A stretch of 64,000 bases of DNA from a candidate division FCPU426 bacterium. GTDB lineage: Bacteria > Oederibacteriota > Muellerivitia > Muellerivitales > DAHXKG01. Positions 36,361-45,767 of this stretch are shown here, one piece after another. The DNA lies in assembly GCA_027366525.1 (NCBI GenBank), contig DAHXKG010000005.1, forward strand, positions 154,510-218,509, written 5' to 3'. Made by a program: the position numbers and the translations under genes. The number at the start of each line of letters is the position of its first letter. Within the stretch, counting starts at the first letter, position 1. The notes beneath the pieces were generated by a model. The model ran no database searches. It had not been told where the DNA came from and saw nothing but the letters and a program-made list of their open reading frames with translations.

Positions 36361-37401
36361 GTGCTTAATTTCTTACTGGGGCTATTTTCATCGGATGTGG
36401 CAATTGATTTAGGAACCGCAACAACATTGGTCTATGTTAAGGGACGTGGAATCGTGTTACAAGAGCCCTCATTGGTGGTAGTGCATAAGAATACAAATCA
36501 AATTTTATCGGTAGGTAATGATGCCAAATTAATGTTGGGGAGAACACCAGGATCACTGATTGCAATTCGACCAATGAAGGATGGGGTTATTGCCGATTTT
36601 GAAGTCACGGAACGCATGTTGAGATATTTTATTGCCAAGGTGCATAACCGACGTTCATTGATTCGACCGAGAATCGTAGTGGCAATCCCCTCAGGGTGTA
36701 CGGAAGTTGAAAAGAGAGCGGTTAGAGATTCAGCAGAGCAAGCTGGAGCTCGTGAAGTTTATCTTGTTGAAGAACCAATGGCGGCGGCTATTGGGGCTGG
36801 ATTGCCCATTGGCGAGCCACAGGGCAATATGATTGTTGATATTGGGGGGGGCACAACAGAAGTGGCAGTTATTTCTTTAGGTGGAATTGTTTATGGAAAA
36901 TCAATCCGAATAGCTGGCGATGAAATGGATGTAGCGATTAGTAATTATGTGAGAAAAACCTATAATTTATTCATCGGAGAAAGAACTGCAGAAGATATCA
37001 AGATACAAATAGGTTCTGCATTTCCATTAGATCAAGAATTGCGTATGCAGATCAAAGGACGAGATCTCGTTACGGGATTGCCTAAAACCACAGAACTGAC
37101 TTCCGAAGAAATTCGTGGTGCTATCGAAGAACCACTGCGGTCGATTATTGAAACAATAAAAATGACTTTAGAAAAAACACCGCCGGAATTATCCGCCGAT
37201 ATTGTGGATCGTGGAATTATTTTGGCTGGGGGATCTTCCCAGTTGAAGAATTTAGATGAACGATTGAGAGATGAGACGGGTGTTCCAGTAAATCTTTCAG
37301 ATGACCCAACTACAGCGGTGGCGGCTGGCGCAGGTAAACTTTTAGATGAATCATTAGATTTTTTAAGAAATATTTCTGTTTTAGAAAAAGAGTATGATTG
37401 A
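36361..37401 (+). CDS. mreB: Rod shape-determining protein MreB
   Basis: Bacterial actin that guides lateral wall synthesis. 346 residues. Phosphate loops [19 protein letters not shown] and [19 protein letters not shown], adenosine motif [19 protein letters not shown] start after GGAGGA. Leads the mreB-mreC-mreD-mrdA-rodA elongasome operon, which predicts a rod-shaped cell. Confidence 0.97.
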   Translation: MLNFLLGLFSSDVAIDLGTATTLVYVKGRGIVLQEPSLVVVHKNTNQILSVGNDAKLMLGRTPGSLIAIRPMKDGVIADFEVTERMLRYFIAKVHNRRSLIRPRIVVAIPSGCTEVEKRAVRDSAEQAGAREVYLVEEPMAAAIGAGLPIGEPQGNMIVDIGGGTTEVAVISLGGIVYGKSIRIAGDEMDVAISNYVRKTYNLFIGERTAEDIKIQIGSAFPLDQELRMQIKGRDLVTGLPKTTELTSEEIRGAIEEPLRSIIETIKMTLEKTPPELSADIVDRGIILAGGSSQLKNLDERLRDETGVPVNLSDDPTTAVAAGAGKLLDESLDFLRNISVLEKEYD

Positions 37402-37441
37402 TCCCAACAGAAAATTTTAAATTAATGATGGGAAGCCAGAG

Positions 37442-38272
37442 GTGCTAAAGTTTTTATATAAGCATCGGTCACATATCGTGATTATAATTGTTTTTTTGAT
37501 TGGAAGTTTGTTCCTGATTTACAAACACTCAAACACAGGTTCAAAACAGAATTTTAAAAATCTATGGATTCAAAAAAGTATTTATCGTGTATGGGAACCC
37601 TTGCAGTATTGTTTAACTTGCATCCTAAATCTTCCAAGTCAAGGTATCTATTTTATTCGCAATCTTGAAAGTTTGGAACAGCAACGTCAAGCATTGATTC
37701 GGCAGAATCAACTACTTCAATTCCATATGGAAAAATATGATGATTTAAAAAACCAGGTGATGCAACTTGAATCAATTTTGAAGGTCAAACCAGCATTACC
37801 GAAGAATGTTCAGATTGCGCAGGTAATTTCTTATGATCCATCCGTGTGGAATAAAAGTTGTACGATTAATCGCGGCTTCGATGATGGCGTTCAGGTTGGT
37901 GCAACGGTATTAACCACCAATGGTATCGTTGGTCAAGTAATAATGGTGCTTAAACACTGTGCCAAAGTATTAATGCTATTGGATCCACGTGCCGCTATTT
38001 CTGGATATGATACTCGATCAGAGGTTATTGGAATTGCAGTTGGAACCGGGAGTACTCAAATGCAGTTTAAATTTGTTAATGCAAATGAAAGCGTACAAAT
38101 TGGCGATAAAATTGTTTCATCCGGTTTGGGCGGAATTTTTCCACGAGGATATCCTATTGGAACGATTGTTCAAAAATCTCGGAATTCCAATAATTTAACA
38201 CAAAATATTTTATTAGATCCAGAAGTGAATTTTGATGAATTAAATTATGTTTTTGTTTTGAATGTCAACTAA
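37442..38272 (+). CDS. mreC: Rod shape-determining protein MreC
   Basis: Membrane-anchored periplasmic scaffold that links MreB/RodA/PBP2. 276 residues: one N-terminal transmembrane helix (about 10-27), a coiled coil (about 75-115, LEQQRQALIRQNQLLQFHME) and the beta domain with ARVISYDPSVWNK-like AQVISYDPSVWNK, GVQVGATVLTTNGIVGQV and IVSSGLGGIFPRGYPIG. GTG start within AGAGGTG context. Confidence 0.94.
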   Translation: MLKFLYKHRSHIVIIIVFLIGSLFLIYKHSNTGSKQNFKNLWIQKSIYRVWEPLQYCLTCILNLPSQGIYFIRNLESLEQQRQALIRQNQLLQFHMEKYDDLKNQVMQLESILKVKPALPKNVQIAQVISYDPSVWNKSCTINRGFDDGVQVGATVLTTNGIVGQVIMVLKHCAKVLMLLDPRAAISGYDTRSEVIGIAVGTGSTQMQFKFVNANESVQIGDKIVSSGLGGIFPRGYPIGTIVQKSRNSNNLTQNILLDPEVNFDELNYVFVLNVN

Positions 38273-38304
38273 TTACAAGTAATTCAGTTACGAAGGATCA
38301 CAGG

Positions 38305-38784
38305 ATGGCGTTAAGAACTACAATAATATTGAGTGTTATTGCTCTTTTTTTTCAACAATTTTATGGCTTTTCAGAGTTTGGTGTAGATTTCTTGTTAATC
38401 CTCGTTGTTCTAAAAGGAATTCGCACGACTCCGGCTAATGCGGTGGTATATGGGGGAGTAATAGGATTTTTTCAGGATGCCCTTTCATCTTCTTGGATAG
38501 GGCCAAATATGGTGGCAAAAATACTGATAAGTTTTTTAGTGTCTTTGTTGAAAAAAAACTTCTATCGTGAAAAGATTTGGACACAGACGCTTCTAATTTC
38601 GATAACCATGTTTTTTCAGCAAATAATTATTTTAATTATTTTGAATTTATGTTCACGGCAGAATAAGATTTTTTCAATATCGCTAATTTTTAAACCCACT
38701 ATAATGACTTCAATTGTAGGAGCTTTAATTTGCTTTGTTGTTGTTCAATTCCGACATCGACATTATGATCCGGCAACAGCTTAA
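38305..38784 (+). CDS. mreD: Rod shape-determining protein MreD
   Basis: 159 residues with about five hydrophobic helices, the usual MreD size and topology; sequence identity in this family is low, so position between mreC and mrdA is the main support. GYFQDALS-like GFFQDALSSSWIG and the short cytoplasmic C terminus fit. Part of the elongasome. Confidence 0.85.
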   Translation: MALRTTIILSVIALFFQQFYGFSEFGVDFLLILVVLKGIRTTPANAVVYGGVIGFFQDALSSSWIGPNMVAKILISFLVSLLKKNFYREKIWTQTLLISITMFFQQIIILIILNLCSRQNKIFSISLIFKPTIMTSIVGALICFVVVQFRHRHYDPATA

Positions 38785-38805
38785 TTATAATTATCTGGAA
38801 ATATA

Positions 38806-40638
38806 ATGCGGGCATTATATGAAAAAAATTTTTCAATAAATGGCATTCAAAGAAAAATCAGATTTTTTTATTGGATAATCTCACTTGGTTTTTTAGCTGT
38901 TTTTTTAAGAGTTTTTTTTCTTCAAATCCTAAATTACTCAAAATATCAAAACCTATTAAATGAAAATAGTATGCGGTTTTTCCCTAAACAGGCTGCGCGT
39001 GGAATTATTACTTGTCGACATGGACAAATCCTGGCAACAAACAAACCTTCGTTTTCATTGTTTTTGGTTCCTGCTCAATTGAAATCAACGAGTTCAACAC
39101 TGGTTCAATTAAGTGAAATTTTAGGTGAATCACTGGATTCGCTTGAAGATATGGTGGCCTTGAGAAGTATTGATCGACGATATGAACCAATTTTACTTCA
39201 ATCACATCTAACGGCGAGCTTGATTGCTAAAATCGAGGAAAATCAAGAACGATTGCCAGGTGTATATATCCATGTTGAGCCAGAACGATATTATCCATAT
39301 GGCAAACTTGCTTCACATGTTTTAGGTTATATCGGACAAATTTCACAACAAGAACTCTTGGACTTAAAAGGCGAGGGTTATCAATATGGCAATTGGATGG
39401 GGCAAAAAGGAATCGAAAAATTCTATGACCAATATCTTCGTGGAGAAAATGGAGGAACTTATGTCGAAGTAAATGCGCAAGGAATTCAACAAAAAGTTTT
39501 ATATCAAATTTCATCGTCACCAGGTGATACGGCAGTCTTAACTTTGGATATGAAACTACAACGTATTGCCGATCAATTATTGAAGGGAAAGGAGGGAGCG
39601 GTTATTGTCTCCAATCCTCGTAACGGACAAATCTTGGCACTAGCAAGTCATCCGAATTTTAATCCCAATGATTTTGTTGGTGGAATTTCAGTAAAAAACT
39701 GGAAACATTTAATCGATAATCCAGAACATCCCTTGGAAAATAAAGCAATACAAAATGGATACCCACCTGGATCTGTTTTTAAACTGGTTGTGTCTCAAGC
39801 GGCACTTGCAGATCGGGTAGTTACGCCATCACAACTTTTTCTTTGCCGTGGTATTTTTTGGTATGACTCATGGCCTTACCGTTGTTGGGATATTTATGGA
39901 CATGGATGGATTAGCATGCATAATGCATTAGTGGAATCATGTGATATTTATTTTTATCAAGTGGGATTGAAATTAAAAATTAGTCGGATTTATCAAATGG
40001 CACGTCGAATGGGTTTAGGAAGCTTAACGGGGATTGATTTGAGTTCAGAAGGGATGGGACTTGTGCCGAATCCACGATGGAAAGAAGCAGTATTACGTGA
40101 GCCTTGGTTCCCAGGCAATACGATTCAATTGAGCATTGGACAGGGTTACCTTTTAACGACTCCCATTCAAATGTTAGATGTTATTTCTGAAATAGCTGAA
40201 AATGGAAAAGTTTATCGCCCTCACTTATTATTGAAAATTGTTGATCCAAAAACCAAGCAGGTAGTATTCAAATATAAAAAAACAGTTCTTCTTAGAACTA
40301 AAATTCCAAAAAATATTATTAATTTTGTAAAATCAGCAATGTGTGATGTGGTCAACTCTTCCTATGGTACTGGTGTGTATGCAAGAATTCCGGGCGTTGA
40401 AGTCGCAGGAAAAACGGGAACCGCCGAAACACCCCATCATGAAAAATCCGATGGATGGTTTGTGGCAATTGCTCCCGCCCAACATCCGAAGGTGGCCGTA
40501 GTGGTTATGATTGAACATGGTGGTGAAGGCGGATTATGTGCTGCGCCTATTGCCAAAAAATTGATTGAGGCTGCATTAGGGTACACAACAACGAATCGCA
40601 GGATGGGGTCAAAGTTGAATTTAGAAAAACATCCATAG
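38806..40638 (+). CDS. mrdA: Penicillin-binding protein 2 (elongasome transpeptidase)
   Basis: Class B PBP that crosslinks lateral wall. 610 residues: N-terminal membrane helix (about 20-42), pedestal domain, transpeptidase from about 250. Active-site motifs: serine in PPGSVFKLV (SxxK), SCD in VESCDIYFYQ, and KTGT in VAGKTGTAETP. GHVLGYIGQIS-type motif (SHVLGYIGQIS) in the pedestal is typical of PBP2. Followed by its partner rodA. Confidence 0.95.
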   Translation: MRALYEKNFSINGIQRKIRFFYWIISLGFLAVFLRVFFLQILNYSKYQNLLNENSMRFFPKQAARGIITCRHGQILATNKPSFSLFLVPAQLKSTSSTLVQLSEILGESLDSLEDMVALRSIDRRYEPILLQSHLTASLIAKIEENQERLPGVYIHVEPERYYPYGKLASHVLGYIGQISQQELLDLKGEGYQYGNWMGQKGIEKFYDQYLRGENGGTYVEVNAQGIQQKVLYQISSSPGDTAVLTLDMKLQRIADQLLKGKEGAVIVSNPRNGQILALASHPNFNPNDFVGGISVKNWKHLIDNPEHPLENKAIQNGYPPGSVFKLVVSQAALADRVVTPSQLFLCRGIFWYDSWPYRCWDIYGHGWISMHNALVESCDIYFYQVGLKLKISRIYQMARRMGLGSLTGIDLSSEGMGLVPNPRWKEAVLREPWFPGNTIQLSIGQGYLLTTPIQMLDVISEIAENGKVYRPHLLLKIVDPKTKQVVFKYKKTVLLRTKIPKNIINFVKSAMCDVVNSSYGTGVYARIPGVEVAGKTGTAETPHHEKSDGWFVAIAPAQHPKVAVVVMIEHGGEGGLCAAPIAKKLIEAALGYTTTNRRMGSKLNLEKHP

Positions 40639-40655
40639 GGGAGAAATTCAAATCA

Positions 40656-41759
40656 ATGAAAGAGTGGTTTAGAGGCTTAGATTGGGTTTTACTAACCCAA
40701 GTCTTTTCATTATCAATTATTGGATTATTTATAATATATTCCTCCATTTACATGACCAGCCATCCGAGCGATCTGTATATGCGTCAATTTTTTTGGTTAT
40801 TTGTGTCAATTATTTGTATGGCAGTTTGTTTTAAAATTGATTATCACTTATGGGTTGAGGCGGCGACCTATATTTATTGGACATCGATTTTTTTCTTATT
40901 AGTGGTTCTTGCCATTGGCAATTCAGCCAATGGAGCTCGTCGTTGGATTCGAATAGGTCCTATTTCATTTCAACCAACTGAACTTGCAAAATTTGCACTT
41001 GTGTTAATGTTAGTAAAATTTTTAAGTAATAAAAAAAATATTTTGACCGACATTAAAAATTATTTTTGGATTTTATTAATAGTTGCACTTCCGTTATTTT
41101 TAATTATTAAACAACCCGATTTGGGTTCAGCTTTACTTTTAATTCCATCAATGATTATCTTAATTTATACAGGTGGAGTTCCAATCCGACGATTGATATG
41201 GACATTTTTAAGTTTATTAGTCGCGAGTCCGATTATTTGGACTTTTTTAAAAGAATACCAAAAAAAAAGAATTGAATTTTTTTTAAATCCCCAATCGGAT
41301 CCCTTAGGGTCAGGGTACAATATTATCCAATCAATTATTGCAATTGGATCCGGCGGAATAACTGGGAAAGGATTTTTAAAGGAGACACAAAATCGACTTT
41401 CTTTTATTCCAGAGCACCACACTGATTTTATTTTTTCAGTAATTGGTCAGGAATGGGGCTTCATTGGAACGACCATCACAATTGTTCTTTATTTTTATAT
41501 TTTCAGACAAGCCATCCTGATTGCCAATAGAGCGCGTGACAATGAAGGCTCCTTATTGGCATTGGGTTTTGGATGTATGATTACCATTCAAGTTTTAGTT
41601 AATCTTGGAATGACAGTTGGATTATTACCCGTAACGGGATTAACGCTTCCATTCATAAGTTATGGTGGAAGTTCTTTGGTTTTTAGCTCTTTAGCGATCG
41701 GAATACTTTTAAATATTTCATATGCCAATCGCAGATCGGCTATTATTTCTCTTAAATAA
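40656..41759 (+). CDS. rodA: RodA peptidoglycan glycosyltransferase (SEDS)
   Basis: Polymerises lipid II with PBP2. 367 residues and about ten transmembrane helices. SEDS motifs: RRWIRIGPISFQPTELAKFA, KQPDLGSALLLIP, SFIPEHHTDFIFSVIGQEWG and the C-terminal GLTLPFISYGGSSL. The aspartate of the DFIF segment corresponds to the conserved SEDS region. Last gene of the operon. Confidence 0.96.
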   Translation: MKEWFRGLDWVLLTQVFSLSIIGLFIIYSSIYMTSHPSDLYMRQFFWLFVSIICMAVCFKIDYHLWVEAATYIYWTSIFFLLVVLAIGNSANGARRWIRIGPISFQPTELAKFALVLMLVKFLSNKKNILTDIKNYFWILLIVALPLFLIIKQPDLGSALLLIPSMIILIYTGGVPIRRLIWTFLSLLVASPIIWTFLKEYQKKRIEFFLNPQSDPLGSGYNIIQSIIAIGSGGITGKGFLKETQNRLSFIPEHHTDFIFSVIGQEWGFIGTTITIVLYFYIFRQAILIANRARDNEGSLLALGFGCMITIQVLVNLGMTVGLLPVTGLTLPFISYGGSSLVFSSLAIGILLNISYANRRSAIISLK

Positions 41760-41887
41760 TTTAAGTGGTATTAGATTGGGTTAATTCAGTAAGTTTAATA
41801 ATGGAAATACGATAGAATTTAAAATGAGATATCAAGATTAGTTTAATAGTATTAGCGTGAAAAAACTTGAACGTTGAGGATTTTGAA

Positions 41888-42334
41888 ATGCGAGCATTAA
41901 CTTGGAAAACTGGATGGTTAATATTTGGTATTTCTTGGTTTTTATCTTTTACTGGTGTAACTCTGCTTCGATCTTTTTTGATTCCTCCAAAAGAACAGAA
42001 GTGTTATAAAATTGTTGATAATTTGCAAAAAGCCGTTAATCACTGGAATCAATTGCATCCATCAGAAAAAATGATTAACAAAATTAATGAGAATCAATTA
42101 ATTAGTGCTGGGCTTTTTCATCCAATCAAATATAATCATTCAAAATATTTCTTTTTTATTCAAAAGACACCGTGGGGTAGAAAGGTAATGTGCAATCGAT
42201 ACCAACAAAATCCATTACTCTTGCGGCTAACCGGCGTAACATTATTAGCCTGTATCATATTTTTTTTCTTGTGTTATTATTTAGGTTATGTTTTTTACAA
42301 ACCAGATGATCAAATATTAAAGGAACATCAATGA
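41888..42334 (+). CDS. Two-helix membrane protein, unknown
   Basis: 148 residues from ATG 41888, seven bases after GAGGA; an upstream in-frame TTG would include that site. Predicted transmembrane helices at about 10-30 and 115-140 flank a ~85-residue soluble loop with SEKMINKINENQLISAG and FIQKTPWGRKVMCNRY. No family recognised. Its stop overlaps the PfkB kinase start by four bases, so the two are translationally coupled. Confidence 0.55.
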   Translation: MRALTWKTGWLIFGISWFLSFTGVTLLRSFLIPPKEQKCYKIVDNLQKAVNHWNQLHPSEKMINKINENQLISAGLFHPIKYNHSKYFFFIQKTPWGRKVMCNRYQQNPLLLRLTGVTLLACIIFFFLCYYLGYVFYKPDDQILKEHQ

Positions 42335-43248
42335 ATTCGGTGCTCATCGTTGGATCGATTGCGTATGATGATGTTAAAACACCCTTTGGATCCGTTAAAA
42401 ATTCGTTAGGGGGATCAACCATTTACGCGAGTTTATCGGCATCTCTGTTTTCAAAAGCTCATATAGTGGGAATAGTGGGACATGATTTTAAAAAAGAACA
42501 TGTGGAATTGCTGCGTTCCAAAAACATTCAATTAGAGGGCTTAACTCACGATTCAGGATTAACATTTCATTGGAGTGGACGATATGAAAAAAACATGAAT
42601 ATTCGGCACACATTAAAAACGGAATTAAATGTCTTTTCCAAATTTCACCCAACAATTCCTTTAGAGTGGAAAAAAATATCGTATGTCTTTTTGGGAAATA
42701 TTCAACCTGAAGTTCAATTGGACGTATTGAATCAGCTTGAATCTCCAAAATATATTATTCTTGATACAATGAATTTATATATTCAGTCGCATAGAAAAGC
42801 ACTTTTAAAAGTTTTAAAATATGTCAATTTAGTAGTGGTAAACGATCAAGAGGCGATATTATTAACTAAAGCGAACAACTTGATAACGGCGGCTGAAAAA
42901 ATCCAATTAATGGGTCCAGATACAGTGATTATAAAAAAAGGTGAGCATGGAGCCATTTTGGTCAATAAAAAGAATGTTTTTGTAATTCCAGCGCTGCTAT
43001 TAAAAAAAGTGATTGATCCGACAGGGGCGGGCGATAGTTTTGCGGGTGGATTAATAGGTTTTTTAGCCCAGCAAGGGAGTTACGACTGGATAACTTTAAA
43101 AAAGGCTATGTTGATTGGGACAGTGATGGCGTCCTTTTGTGTTCAAGATTTTAGTGTTCAAGGACTTTTGAAAATAAATCATAAATCAGTTCATGATCGT
43201 TGGTTAGAATTTTATAAGACAAGCAGTTTTCCACATTTCAAGTTGTGA
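42331..43248 (+). CDS. PfkB-family carbohydrate/nucleoside kinase
   Basis: 305 residues of the ribokinase superfamily. N-terminal glycine pair in SLGGSTIYASLSASLFSK and the C-terminal catalytic signature DPTGAGDSFAGGLIGFLA, with the base aspartate. Nucleotide-binding VIIKKGEHGAIL is also present. Substrate cannot be decided; adenosine, ribose or another sugar are possible. Start overlaps the upstream membrane protein gene. Confidence 0.88.
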   Translation: MNSVLIVGSIAYDDVKTPFGSVKNSLGGSTIYASLSASLFSKAHIVGIVGHDFKKEHVELLRSKNIQLEGLTHDSGLTFHWSGRYEKNMNIRHTLKTELNVFSKFHPTIPLEWKKISYVFLGNIQPEVQLDVLNQLESPKYIILDTMNLYIQSHRKALLKVLKYVNLVVVNDQEAILLTKANNLITAAEKIQLMGPDTVIIKKGEHGAILVNKKNVFVIPALLLKKVIDPTGAGDSFAGGLIGFLAQQGSYDWITLKKAMLIGTVMASFCVQDFSVQGLLKINHKSVHDRWLEFYKTSSFPHFKL

Positions 43249-44436
43249 ATGGATTTACTTGTGTTTCAAACTGAATCAAAATTAATTAAAAAATTTCCGC
43301 CTTATGTTTTTGCAAAAATCAATGCGGCTAAATTGGCTGCACGACAAAAAGGAATAGACGTCATTGATCTTGGGATGGGTAATCCTGATGGGGGGACGCC
43401 CATTCCAGTGGTTAATAAATTAATTGAAGTTATTCAGGACAAAAAATCGCATGGGTATTCAGCCTCTAAGGGGATTTTTTCTTTTTTAAAAGCGATTTCA
43501 CGCTGGTACGAAAGGAAATATCAAGTTCAAATAGATCCTAAAACGGAAGCGGTTTCTGTGATAGGATCAAAAGAGGGACTGGCACATTTAGGATTGGCGA
43601 TATGGAATCCAGGTGATCAAGTGCTTGCACCAGATCCTACATATCCCATCCATCACTATAGCGTTGTCATCGCTAATGGCAAACTTATTTCTGTATCGTT
43701 GGGCGAAAGTCCTGAAAAATTTCTAGTTAATTTATATCGAATTTCGTCAAAACCCGGAGTTAATCCGAAAGCACTGATCATCAATTTCCCGCATAATCCG
43801 ACAACACTTTGTGCCGAGCAGAATTTTTTTAAAGATATTGTTACTTGGGCTAAAAAAAGGCAAGTCTTGGTCATTCATGATTTTGCTTATGCTGATATTA
43901 CTTTTGATGGATTTAAAGCTCCGAGTTTTCTTGCAACGCCGGGAGCCAAAGATATTGGGATTGAATTTTTTACACTTTCAAAATCGTATAATATGGCAGG
44001 TTGGCGAGTTGGGTTTGCAGCGGGGAATGCCAAAGTTATTGCATCATTAGCAAAATTAAAAAGTTATATGGATTATGGAATATTTACGCCAATTCAAGTT
44101 GCAGCAATTGCTGCATTGGATCGACCCGAAGTGGAATTAACAGAACGAGCTAAAATTTATGAAGAACGACGCGATATTTTTTATAAAGGGTTAATGAATA
44201 TAAATTGGCCAGTTCCTAAACCGAAAGGATCAATGTATATTTGGGCTCCGATTCCCTCAAAATATGAAAAAATGAGTGCGGTTGATTTTTCAATGTTATT
44301 ATTGGAAAAATCGGCAGTTGCGGTATCACCGGGGACTGGGTTTGGAAAATTAGGTGAAGGTTACATTCGATTTGCTCTCGTGGAGAATAAAAGTAGAATT
44401 CGTCAAGCTTTACGCAATTTAAAAAAAATATTTTGA
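43249..44436 (+). CDS. Class I aminotransferase, AlaC/DapL-like
   Basis: 395 residues, fold-type I PLP enzyme. Landmarks: DLGMGNPDGGTP near the N terminus, GSKEGLAHL, NFPHNPTT, HDFAYADITFDG and the PLP lysine in FTLSKSYNMAGWRVGF. This motif set is shared by alanine transaminase AlaC and LL-diaminopimelate aminotransferases. Location next to the aspartate-family genes would suit either an alanine or a diaminopimelate role. ATG directly follows the kinase stop. Confidence 0.85.
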   Translation: MDLLVFQTESKLIKKFPPYVFAKINAAKLAARQKGIDVIDLGMGNPDGGTPIPVVNKLIEVIQDKKSHGYSASKGIFSFLKAISRWYERKYQVQIDPKTEAVSVIGSKEGLAHLGLAIWNPGDQVLAPDPTYPIHHYSVVIANGKLISVSLGESPEKFLVNLYRISSKPGVNPKALIINFPHNPTTLCAEQNFFKDIVTWAKKRQVLVIHDFAYADITFDGFKAPSFLATPGAKDIGIEFFTLSKSYNMAGWRVGFAAGNAKVIASLAKLKSYMDYGIFTPIQVAAIAALDRPEVELTERAKIYEERRDIFYKGLMNINWPVPKPKGSMYIWAPIPSKYEKMSAVDFSMLLLEKSAVAVSPGTGFGKLGEGYIRFALVENKSRIRQALRNLKKIF

Positions 44437-44460
44437 TATTTATTTACAAGGAGTGCAGCA

Positions 44461-45627
44461 ATGGATATCGCAGAGCGTATGAAAAATATTTCTCCGTCGG
44501 TAACATTAACGATGGATGCACGCGTCAAGCAACTTCAAGCTGGGGGCACTGATATTATTAATTTTTCAGTTGGTGAACCCGACTTTAGAACACCGGAAGT
44601 TATATGTGAGGCTGCTCAAAAAGCCATTCAAGAGGGATTTCATAAATATACACCCGTGGGCGGCATATTGAGTTTACGGGAAAAAATTGGGAAATACTTA
44701 TATACTAACTACGGCGTTTCATATAATCCGAATCAAATCATTGTTTCTTGTGGAGCAAAGCATTCGTTATACAATGCAATACTTGCCTTAGTCAACCCTG
44801 GTGATGAAGTGCTTATTCCTGTACCGTTTTGGGGAACTTATCCAGAACAGGTGAAATTAGCAGGTGGAGTACCAGTTTTTGTTAATTGTCCCGAGGCGAA
44901 TCAATTTAAACTGGATCTTAAACAATTAGCTGAAAAAATCACGCCAAAAACGAAAGTGCTAATTCTTAATTATCCCAATAATCCAACCGGTGCAACATTA
45001 ACTCGTAGTGAATTGGAAAAATTGGCGGAAATTATTGTCCAAAATAACATTTGGGTTTTATCGGATGAAATTTATAGCAAATTAACTTACAACGGCGACC
45101 ATTGTTGCTTTTCATCTATTTCAAATGAAATTTATAATCGAACGATTTTAATTAATGGAGTTTCAAAAACGTTTTCAATGACGGGATGGAGAATTGGATA
45201 TGCGGCGGGCGCCCCATCGATTATTAAGGCGATGACAGATCTTCAAAGCCATTCAACCTCTAATCCGACATCTATTTCCCAAAAAGCATCGGAAGCGGCT
45301 CTGCAAATGGATGAAACTGAAATCCAAAAAATGATCAGCACTTTTCGCAAACGGCGCGATTTAATTAGTAGTCGATTGAATCAAATTGCGGGCGTTCATT
45401 GCTTGGAGCCTGAGGGTGCTTTTTATGTTTTCCCGAACGTCTCAAAAATACTTAAGCAAGTTTCAATTAATACGACATTGGATTTTTCTGAGTTTCTTTT
45501 AGAAAAAGCGCAGATTGCAGTTACTCCGGGAGAGGCCTTTGGATTTGAAGGATATTTGCGTATTTCCTATGCGACAAGTGAGAAAAATATTGAAGAGGGC
45601 ATAAGGCGATTTTCAAAAGTAATTTAA
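44461..45627 (+). CDS. Class I aminotransferase, aspartate type
   Basis: 388 residues of the AspC/AAT Ib subgroup. SVGEPDFRTPE, GGILSLREKIGKYL, NYPNNPTGATL, LSDEIYSKLTYNG and the lysine motif SKTFSMTGWRIGYAAG are all present, with the C-terminal LRISYA. Likely makes aspartate from oxaloacetate, feeding lysC and hom just downstream; other amino acids are possible. AAGGAG ribosome site. Confidence 0.88.
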   Translation: MDIAERMKNISPSVTLTMDARVKQLQAGGTDIINFSVGEPDFRTPEVICEAAQKAIQEGFHKYTPVGGILSLREKIGKYLYTNYGVSYNPNQIIVSCGAKHSLYNAILALVNPGDEVLIPVPFWGTYPEQVKLAGGVPVFVNCPEANQFKLDLKQLAEKITPKTKVLILNYPNNPTGATLTRSELEKLAEIIVQNNIWVLSDEIYSKLTYNGDHCCFSSISNEIYNRTILINGVSKTFSMTGWRIGYAAGAPSIIKAMTDLQSHSTSNPTSISQKASEAALQMDETEIQKMISTFRKRRDLISSRLNQIAGVHCLEPEGAFYVFPNVSKILKQVSINTTLDFSEFLLEKAQIAVTPGEAFGFEGYLRISYATSEKNIEEGIRRFSKVI

Positions 45628-45681
45628 GAAGAACAGTTGTTAAATTCAATAAAATTTTGATACTATGAGAACACAAAGATA

Positions 45682-45711
45682 AACGCTCTGAAGATTGCTT
45701 CGGAGCGTTTT
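45682..45711 (+). terminator. Intrinsic terminator or leader hairpin between aminotransferase and hom
   Basis: Arms AACGCTC-T-GAAG (45682-45693) and CTTC-G-GAGCGTT (45698-45709) pair with one T/G wobble around the loop ATTG, followed by a short T-run. It could end the upstream gene or lie in the hom leader: TTGTTA (45637-45642) with TGATACTAT (45658-45666) is a possible promoter just before it. Confidence 0.7.
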
Positions 45712-45767
45712 GCTATATTAAAGTAAATAACGTATATAAATTTCAAATGGTGTATTGGGAAACTTGA

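Noticed and set aside
45665-45682. Five-codon ORF (MRTQR) before the hom hairpin as a leader peptide
   Set aside because: It has a single threonine codon and no ribosome site, and would probably lie at or before the transcription start.
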